The notes under the pieces are model-generated. The model was not told the origin of the DNA. It did no database searches and was given only the letters and a program-made list of their open reading frames with translations. DNA of 11,181 nucleotides, taken from Caldilineaceae bacterium. GTDB lineage: Bacteria > Chloroflexota > Anaerolineae > Caldilineales > Caldilineaceae. Both the position numbers and the translations under genes were made by a program. The stretch's first letter is position 1. Each line of letters begins with the position of its first letter. The DNA lies in the NCBI GenBank assembly GCA_028819675.1, contig JAPPKT010000604.1, positions 1-11,181 on the forward strand, read 5' to 3'. Of the stretch, positions 6,379 through 11,181 are shown one piece after another.

Positions 6379-7248
6379 ATGGATCCTCAAAGTCTGAATT
6401 CGGTCGATGAAGATCTGGTAGCAGCTTACGTAGACGGCGACGTTACCACCGAAGAACGGCAACGTGTAGAGGCAGCCATGGCGGCCAGCGAACAGGTCGC
6501 TTGGGAGGTGAATACACTGCGCCGGACCGTCGAGCTGCTGCAGGATCTGCCCAGCGTGCCCCTTCCCCGCTCCTTCACGCTGACCGAAGATCAGGTCGCT
6601 GACGTCCTCCAGGAGCGGCGCGCTCTCGCCAAAGTCAACGCATCACCGCCCAGCGAAGTCGAAGCCCCGCCGCAAAGCCCTTGGCAGCGCTTTCTCACTT
6701 TCCTGAGTGGCGGCGATCTGGCGCTGCGCAACGCAGCCGCCCTCGCGGCCGTTCTGCTGCTCCTGGTATTTGTGGCCGAAACCGGACTTCAGCGGACGCA
6801 GCCAGGATCGCAATCAGGAGGGAACGAGCAGCTTTCCAGCGGCCCCGCAGTCCCCGAGGGGCAGGTGACGGCCGTAGGCGGCTCTCTCTCGCAGCAGCCT
6901 GATTCCGGCGCCGGCGGACAGTCTGCTTCCGAAGGCGGAGCTGAAGGTGCCGTGGCAGACAGCAGCGACGAGCAAGACGACGACCCTCAAATCGGTGTTA
7001 TGAGCATCGGGGATGAAGGACAGCAATCTGCCTCACCGGAACAAGAGCAGGCCGCCGCACAGCCGCAACCTGATACCAGCTCCGGTGCCGCCGCAACCAA
7101 TCAACAGCAACTTTCTGACAACCAGGGCGCACAACCTGCCGACCAGCCACTGGTTACCGTCCTCAGGTACGCCCGAATCCTTCTCGTTCTGGCCGTCATC
7201 GTGCTCTGGCTCCTTAGCCGCACCAAGTCCAGAAGCCGCCGTGCCTGA
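6379..7248 (+). CDS. Membrane anti-sigma factor without zinc ligands, two transmembrane helices
   Basis: The 289-aa protein follows the ECF sigma gene and has the expected organisation. An acidic/helical cytoplasmic anti-sigma domain (about 8-60; DEDLVAAYVDGDVTTEERQRVEAAM) leads to LPSVPLPRSFTLTEDQV (57-73), a motif I associate with Chloroflexota anti-sigma factors. A transmembrane helix lies at about 117-134. A Ser/Gln/Gly/Glu-rich, low-complexity extracytoplasmic stretch (138-257) precedes a second helix (about 263-280) and a basic tail (RTKSRSRRA). There is no H-x3-C-x2-C, so it is not a ZAS-type zinc anti-sigma factor. The predicted topology is both ends inside with the disordered loop outside, a possible target for regulated proteolysis. 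Expected role: hold the sigma factor inactive at the membrane until envelope stress. The stop lies within the first codons of fpg. Confidence 0.82.
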   Translation: MDPQSLNSVDEDLVAAYVDGDVTTEERQRVEAAMAASEQVAWEVNTLRRTVELLQDLPSVPLPRSFTLTEDQVADVLQERRALAKVNASPPSEVEAPPQSPWQRFLTFLSGGDLALRNAAALAAVLLLLVFVAETGLQRTQPGSQSGGNEQLSSGPAVPEGQVTAVGGSLSQQPDSGAGGQSASEGGAEGAVADSSDEQDDDPQIGVMSIGDEGQQSASPEQEQAAAQPQPDTSSGAAATNQQQLSDNQGAQPADQPLVTVLRYARILLVLAVIVLWLLSRTKSRSRRA

Positions 7249-8077
7249 ACTCCCCGAAGTTGAAACCTACGTTCGCGCGCTCAAACCTCTGTTGAAGGGA
7301 AAAACTATCCTCTCGGCCGAGGTGCACTGGCCCCGCATTATCGCCGTCCCTGATGCCGGTCGCTTTACCGACCTAGTCCGCGGGCGCAGTTTCTCTTCCT
7401 TCGGACGCCGCGGAAAATACATGCTGCTCGGTTTGGACAGTGCCGAGACCCTTATCGTCCACCTGCGCATGACCGGCGAGCTGCGCCTTCACCCTCCCCA
7501 GGCCCCAGGCGCGAGCGCCGCCGACGCCCCCGTCGACAAGCACACCCACGTTCTGTTCGACCTCGACACCCGCGAACAGCTGAGATATCGCGACACTCGC
7601 AAATTCGGGAGAATCTGGCTGGTCGAGGATACCGGAGAAGTTGTGGGAAAGTTGGGTCCCGAACCGCTCGACGATGCCTTCGTCCCGCAGACCCTGGCCC
7701 AAACGCTGGCCGGGCGCAAAGCCAACGTCAAAGCGCTCCTGCTCAATCAATCCCTGCTGGCAGGCGTCGGAAACATCTATGCCGACGAATCCCTGTTCCG
7801 CGCCAGGATCGACCCCCGCCGCGCCGGGGGATCACTTGCCCTCGAGGAGATAGAGCGTCTTCACTTGGCTTTGAGGGATGTCCTGCTGAAGGGAATCGAG
7901 GCGCAGGGCAGCTCGGTCCAAAACTATGCTCCCCCGACGGGAGCAAAGGGCGGCTTTCAAGAACAGTTCCGGGTCTTCCGCCGCAGCGGCGAGCCCTGCT
8001 TCGCTTGCGGTACTTCAATAAGCCGTATAGTGCTCGCGCAGCGCAGCACGCACTTCTGTCCCGCCTGCCAGAATTGA
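7241..8077 (+). CDS. mutM: Formamidopyrimidine-DNA glycosylase (Fpg/MutM)
   Basis: Fpg excises oxidised purines such as 8-oxoguanine and nicks the abasic site. GTG 7241 gives the family N-terminus MPELPEVET, with P2 the catalytic nucleophile after Met removal and E3 the partner acid. K59 in GRRGKYML, M77 and the R120/F122 pair in DTRKFGR are the usual DNA-contacting residues. The helix-two-turn-helix is at about 165-195 (LLLNQSLLAGVGNIYADESLFRA, N178). A complete C-terminal zinc finger has C253-x2-C256-x16-C273-x2-C276, with R268 at its tip. The length of 278 aa is normal. An in-frame ATG at 7013 would add 76 residues lying wholly within the anti-sigma gene and unlike any Fpg, so I reject it. 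The GTG overlaps the anti-sigma stop by eight bases, giving translational coupling and placing DNA repair in the ECF operon. Confidence 0.95.
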   Translation: MPELPEVETYVRALKPLLKGKTILSAEVHWPRIIAVPDAGRFTDLVRGRSFSSFGRRGKYMLLGLDSAETLIVHLRMTGELRLHPPQAPGASAADAPVDKHTHVLFDLDTREQLRYRDTRKFGRIWLVEDTGEVVGKLGPEPLDDAFVPQTLAQTLAGRKANVKALLLNQSLLAGVGNIYADESLFRARIDPRRAGGSLALEEIERLHLALRDVLLKGIEAQGSSVQNYAPPTGAKGGFQEQFRVFRRSGEPCFACGTSISRIVLAQRSTHFCPACQN

Positions 8078-8128
8078 GCGGCTAGCCTTTCCTGCAATGA
8101 TGCAACCGGGGCATCCTCCCCAGCCGCT
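8077..8128. terminator. Large inverted repeat between convergent fpg and YtxH genes
   Basis: AGCGGCT (8077-8083, overlapping the fpg stop) is exactly inverted at AGCCGCT (8122-8128). Nested inside is GGGG-CATCCT-CCCC (8108-8121). The position between converging genes fits a bidirectional terminator, but there is no T-tract on either strand. Confidence 0.25.
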
Positions 8129-8147
8129 GGTCATGCAACACCGGGGC
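8100..8147 (+). repeat. Imperfect direct repeat in the fpg-YtxH gap
   Basis: ATGCAACCGGGGC (8100-8112) recurs as ATGCAACACCGGGGC (8133-8147), differing by a two-base insertion and offset by 33 bp. It overlaps the inverted repeat 8077-8128. Probably a local duplication; function unknown. Confidence 0.5.
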
Positions 8148-8159
8148 CGCTCTGGTGCC

Positions 8160-8390
8160 CTACGCGCCCTGCCCGGGTGTGTGGCGGCGCTTCGTTTCGG
8201 CCAGTTCCGCCTCCAATTCAGCCTTCCGCCTCAGTTCAGCCTCTCTCCCCTCGGCCAAAGCCCGGTCCCAGCGCGACTGGTACTTGGAGTCGAATGTTGT
8301 GGCCCGTGACGGTCCGAAAATATAGGCTGCGACTGCGCCGGCGACGGCACCAAAGATCAGGCCGATCACGAAATTCTCAGTCTTGCCCAA
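8160..8390 (-). CDS. YtxH-like small membrane protein
   Basis: This 76-aa protein has a glycine/alanine-rich transmembrane helix (about 6-26, FVIGLIFGAVAGAVAAYIFGP) followed by a charged, helical, probably coiled-coil tail (35-70, rich in Arg, Glu and Ala). That is the layout of YtxH/gas-vesicle-like small proteins, often stress-induced and membrane-attached with the tail in the cytoplasm. The start is TTG 8390: an in-frame TGA lies two codons upstream, AGGGGA sits eight bases before the TTG, and the reading MGKTENF... is typical. The overlapping ATG just upstream is in another frame. The gene lies 87 bp downstream of the PspC gene on the same strand, so the two may be co-transcribed as an envelope-stress pair. 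Exact function unknown. Confidence 0.75.
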   Translation of the reverse strand: MGKTENFVIGLIFGAVAGAVAAYIFGPSRATTFDSKYQSRWDRALAEGREAELRRKAELEAELAETKRRHTPGQGA

Positions 8391-8477
8391 TGCTCATGTC
8401 CCCTGTCTGGCTTGAAGCCCCTCTACCTGCGCACGAAGCCTTCCACTTTCCCAAAACTCAGACCGCAGCCTCCCGTT

Positions 8478-9395
8478 TCAACCAACCGTCCCGTCAATGA
8501 CCGTTACGTCCTGGGGCTCCTGTATACGGACCGGCTTCGCGCTCATCTCCTCTTCCGGCAGCAACAGACCCGTCAACACGTAAACCAGTACCCCCGTGCC
8601 GACGCTGCCTATAGCAAAGGCAACCCAGATCAGCCGCACAAGATTGGCGTCCAGACCGATCGCCTTGCCGATGCCTCCGCACACACCGAAGAACATTCGC
8701 TCCTCACGGCTGCGCTTCAGCGGGATGCTTGACTTCGCACGGCGCAGACCATTCTTGGCCGACTCGCGGTTCAGCCGCGACGTCGCCTGTGATCTCTTCT
8801 CCCGTACCTTTGCGCGCGCGCTGAACAAGCGGCTGCGCCACGCCCGTTGGTTCTTCAGCAAAAGCAACCCTGCGCCGATCAACAGGGCCGGCCAGAAAAC
8901 CAGGCCCATCACACTCCAGAAGACGTGCCACAGGGCCGGTAAGACGCCAAGATTCGCCAGCAGCCAGATGACGCCGAAAGCCACCAGCAGAAGGCCCGCC
9001 CGCCCGACGTTGCGTTCATTCAGCTCCAACGTTGCCGGGGCATGTTGCCCCGCCTTTGCCGTCCCTACGGGAAGCAGCAGCCACAGCGCGGCGTAGGCAA
9101 GCAGCCCGGTCCCCGCCGTCCCCAGTGTCAGTACCACCCACATGATCCGTACCAGTATCGGATCAATCCCAAAATAGTCGCCCAGCCCGCCGCAGATCCC
9201 GCCGACTATCTTGTCCTCGGGATGACGGAATAGAAACGTGTCCTTGTTCTCGTCCGGTCCGGCACGCTCCTCGCTCTCAACCGTCTCCACCGGGATCTCG
9301 ACCTCTACCGTTGCCGTTTGGGCCTCCGGCACTACGATCTCCTGCTCCTCCGGTCCCGATGCCTGCTCAGGCTGGCTTGGTGTATTTTCATTCAT
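8478..9395 (-). CDS. Double PspC-domain membrane protein
   Basis: This 305-aa protein has two PspC domains. PspC-1 is at about 53-112 (FRHPEDKIVGGICGGLGDYFGIDP, then a helix ending LLLPV); PspC-2 is at about 226-282 (KRSREERMFFGVCGGIGKAIGLDA, then a helix ending LLLPEE). Between them is a two-helix hydrophobic block (131-180) resembling LiaF/DUF5668-type membrane segments, then a basic linker (182-228). The first 50 residues are acidic and disordered. PspC proteins respond to envelope stress in the phage-shock and related systems, and some Bacillus homologues are under the ECF factor SigW. CAGGAG lies about six bases before ATG 9395. An ECF-type promoter motif lies 70-100 bp upstream. No pspA is seen in the window. 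Most PspC proteins have one such domain, so the tandem arrangement is less common. Confidence 0.88.
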   Translation of the reverse strand: MNENTPSQPEQASGPEEQEIVVPEAQTATVEVEIPVETVESEERAGPDENKDTFLFRHPEDKIVGGICGGLGDYFGIDPILVRIMWVVLTLGTAGTGLLAYAALWLLLPVGTAKAGQHAPATLELNERNVGRAGLLLVAFGVIWLLANLGVLPALWHVFWSVMGLVFWPALLIGAGLLLLKNQRAWRSRLFSARAKVREKRSQATSRLNRESAKNGLRRAKSSIPLKRSREERMFFGVCGGIGKAIGLDANLVRLIWVAFAIGSVGTGVLVYVLTGLLLPEEEMSAKPVRIQEPQDVTVIDGTVG

Positions 9396-9465
9396 TGCAA
9401 ACTCCTGCAGAACTGGGTAGCGGCGGCTTTGCCGTCTCTGTGGCCGAATACAACTGCTTACAATC

Positions 9466-9492
9466 TATACGCAGCCCCACTGCAAGAGTTTC
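9466..9492 (-). promoter_or_regulatory. Putative ECF (SigW-like) promoter of the PspC gene
   Basis: On the - strand GCGAAAC (GAAAC at 9492-9488) is followed after exactly 16 bp by CGTATA (CGTA at 9471-9468). This matches the Bacillus SigW-type consensus TGAAAC-N16-CGTA at all core bases except the first T. Transcription would start near 9460, leaving a leader of about 65 nt before ATG 9395. A sigma70 alternative in the same place (TTGCAG, TGTAAG) is poorer. Confidence 0.45.
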
Positions 9493-9607
9493 GCGCCCCC
9501 GCTGCATCGTTCCCCGGCGGCGCCCCGTCCTTCCGTCCCATGCGCGTTCTCAGCCTGTAGCTGGCCATATCTGCTCTCGCATCCTGGGTCATTCTGCCAT
9601 CAAGCTC

Positions 9608-10669
9608 TCAACTCTCAATGCGTACCTCTCGCCCCTCCTCCTGACTGCGGTAAATGCCGTCCAGAATCTCCTGCACCTGTAGCGACTGCTCAGCCGGCAC
9701 CGGAGAAGGCCCCCCTTCCAGGACAGCCTTGGCAAACTCAACACATTCCAGGGCGTGCGGCTCCATCTTGTCCTGCGTCAGCTGCAGAACCCGGTTCGAA
9801 AACTGTTTCGTCTCGTAGTTCGTTTCCAGGATCTTGGTGGTGGGCCAGTGGCAGCCGCCCTCCGTACCGTACAGCCAGATCTGCGTGTCCTCGCCCGGCG
9901 TGTCGTGATGCAGAAGCCAGCTGGTCTCCAGAACAAGAGTGGCCCCGTTCTCGAAGCGCACGAACGCGGCCGCGAAATCCTCCACGTCCATGTCCTTGGG
10001 CACCGGTGCCAGACGCCACGCGCTGAATGCCCCCTCATGTTCGGCCAGCGGCGCCTTGGCCACCCCGGAAACCGCCACCGGCTGCGGATTGTCCATCAGC
10101 CATAGCGTCAGGTCCAGAATGTGAACGCCGACGTCGATCGTCGGCCCGCCGCCGCTGTGCTTCTTGTATATGAATCCGGGCCGCACCGGCAGCCACCCCC
10201 GTCGCAGCATCCAGCTGCGGGCGTGGTATATCTCCCCCAGCGTCCCCGTACCGACCTCCGCCTTCAGCGCCTGCGAATCCCCTCGAAAGCGAAAATGCTG
10301 TGCCGTCATCAGCAGCTTCCCGGTCCGGTCACGCGCCGCGATCATCTGCCGGATCTCCGCCGGTGTCGGCGCCAGCGGCTTTTCGCATAGTACGTGCTTG
10401 CCCGCCTCCAGCGCCGCGATCGACAGCGGCGCATGGTACCGGTTGGGCGTGCACACGTCGATAATGTCGATGTCCGGGTCGCTGAACAGCGCCGCCGGGT
10501 CGCTTTCCAGTTTCTTCACCCCGTAGAGCGCGCCCCACCTTTCCAGCGCCTCCGCCGAAATGTCGCTTCCCGCCACGACCTCTGCCTCCTCCGAAGCGGC
10601 CCACCCCGGCATGTGCGCCCTGGCGATCCCGCCCACGCCTACCACCCCAACCTTCAGAATCTTCGACAC
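9608..10669 (-). CDS. Gfo/Idh/MocA-family NAD(P)-dependent oxidoreductase
   Basis: The 353-aa protein has an N-terminal Rossmann domain with VGVVGVGGIARAHM (7-20) and the acidic end of strand 2 at D36, which favours NAD(H). The family hallmark EKP is at 96-98 (K97 catalytic), and the C-terminal domain has GGPTIDVGVHILDL (174-187) with D179 and H183 as the likely catalytic pair. Such enzymes oxidise or reduce sugars, inositols and related polyols; the substrate here cannot be told. Length is typical. The start is GTG 10669: AAAGGA lies seven bases upstream and the reading MSKILKVGVVGVGG is standard. The gene stands alone, 212 bp upstream of the PspC gene on the same strand. A strong promoter at 10892-10920 gives it a leader of about 215 nt. 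No sugar transporter or other catabolic gene is adjacent. Confidence 0.92.
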   Translation of the reverse strand: MSKILKVGVVGVGGIARAHMPGWAASEEAEVVAGSDISAEALERWGALYGVKKLESDPAALFSDPDIDIIDVCTPNRYHAPLSIAALEAGKHVLCEKPLAPTPAEIRQMIAARDRTGKLLMTAQHFRFRGDSQALKAEVGTGTLGEIYHARSWMLRRGWLPVRPGFIYKKHSGGGPTIDVGVHILDLTLWLMDNPQPVAVSGVAKAPLAEHEGAFSAWRLAPVPKDMDVEDFAAAFVRFENGATLVLETSWLLHHDTPGEDTQIWLYGTEGGCHWPTTKILETNYETKQFSNRVLQLTQDKMEPHALECVEFAKAVLEGGPSPVPAEQSLQVQEILDGIYRSQEEGREVRIES

Positions 10670-10891
10670 ACCCCCATCCTTTCAATCTCTGGCTCTGCCC
10701 ACGCAGTTGACGACAAATGTTGGAACTTCAAATACAGAAACTTCGGACCCTAATCTGACTGCCCAAAATACGGAAAATGCACCAGCGACTGCAGCCTGCC
10801 CCAAACAACCACACCCCTTGCACCCGCCGATTCCGTACCCAGACCTCAACCGCGATTCCAATGTCGCATACCATACCGAAACACGCCTCAG

Positions 10892-10920
10892 ATCATAGCA
10901 CGTCTAACCACCTGACTCAA
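10892..10920 (-). promoter_or_regulatory. Extended -10 sigma70 promoter for the oxidoreductase gene
   Basis: On the - strand TTGAGT (10920-10915) and TATGAT (10897-10892) are 17 bp apart, with TG-n directly before the -10. The start site would be near 10885, about 215 nt before GTG 10669. The 10670-10885 leader holds no convincing gene. It contains a direct repeat GRAACTTC at 10722-10729 and 10737-10744. The rest of the gap, 10921-11035, shows nothing I can identify. Confidence 0.55.
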
Positions 10921-11035
10921 TCGCATTCAGCCGCCGGTGTGCATCCCAATGTTTGGGCGAACTTTCGTATACCTCTGGTGGCACCCAAGCCACGGTCAGT
11001 TCCTATTCCAGCTTCCGCCAGGTTTAGCGCCGCCT

Positions 11036-11053
11036 CTGACCACTGACTACTGC
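11036..11053 (+). repeat. Heptamer element 3, minimal two-unit copy
   Basis: CTCTGA leads into CCACTGA (11040-11046) and a closing CTACTGC (11047-11053), then AGTTC. The left edge equals that of array 2 and the right edge (CTGCAGTTC) equals that of array 1, although only two units are present. It appears to be a complete but contracted copy of the same element. Confidence 0.8.
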
Positions 11054-11080
11054 AGTTCTGGGCGGTGGGGGCGGTTATGG

Positions 11081-11181
<101 letters not shown>

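Noticed and set aside
7013..7240. N-terminal extension of Fpg from ATG 7013
   Set aside because: It lies entirely inside the anti-sigma gene, has no homology to Fpg, and would bury the N-terminal catalytic proline.
8475..8480. TGAAAC (ECF -35-like) before the YtxH gene on the - strand
   Set aside because: No CGTA or similar -10 at 15-17 bp, and it overlaps the PspC stop codon, so it is probably chance.
10777..11046. 89-aa + frame, and a ~47-codon - frame in the oxidoreductase leader
   Set aside because: Low-complexity composition, no ribosome-binding sites and no domain features; the region is better explained as promoter and leader.

Overview
The window looks like an end-to-end contig from a high-GC, probably uncultured bacterium. 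Chloroflexota is my best guess. The evidence is the anti-sigma factor style (an 'LPRSF.LT' motif and no zinc ligands), tandem cyclic-nucleotide-binding-fold domains, a PspC/YtxH pair and a DSD1-type PLP enzyme. This is pattern recognition only; no marker gene settles the phylum. The ends are assembly edges: position 1 lies inside a heptamer repeat, and the last ~100 bases are G/C homopolymers typical of a sequencing artefact.

Layout. (1) 1-1306: heptamer array, then a polytopic CDP-alcohol phosphatidyltransferase (+). (2) 1549-2932: a coupled pair (+), a 110-aa four-helix membrane protein and a DSD1-family (D-serine dehydratase / D-threonine aldolase-like) PLP enzyme. (3) 3005-4882: a convergent 625-aa protein (-) with four degenerate cyclic-nucleotide-binding folds and a C-terminal membrane anchor. 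(4) 4883-5654: a regulatory and RNA region with a second heptamer array, a strong + promoter reading into a hairpin-rich stretch (candidate small RNA or 35-aa peptide), and tRNA-Leu(CAA) on the - strand with its own promoter and terminator. (5) 5655-8077: an ECF sigma factor, a two-helix anti-sigma factor, and fpg/mutM, whose GTG start overlaps the anti-sigma stop. (6) 8160-9395: a YtxH-like small protein and a PspC-(TM)-PspC protein (-), the latter preceded by an ECF (SigW-like) promoter motif. (7) 9608-10669: a Gfo/Idh/MocA oxidoreductase (-) behind a strong sigma70-type promoter and a leader of about 215 nt. (8) 11036-11181: a minimal third heptamer array and the artefactual tail.

How the genes may work together: the ECF sigma/anti-sigma pair, the PspC protein with a SigW-like promoter, and the YtxH protein make a plausible envelope-stress module, with fpg adding oxidative DNA repair. 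The CDP-alcohol enzyme, the small membrane protein with its PLP enzyme, the tetra-CNB protein and the oxidoreductase show no clear link to that module.

The most novel signals are the heptamer element with fixed ends and variable copy number at three intergenic sites, the candidate small transcript at 5212-5339, and the ECF-type promoter ahead of the PspC gene. I found no CRISPR array, transposase, phage gene or defence system.
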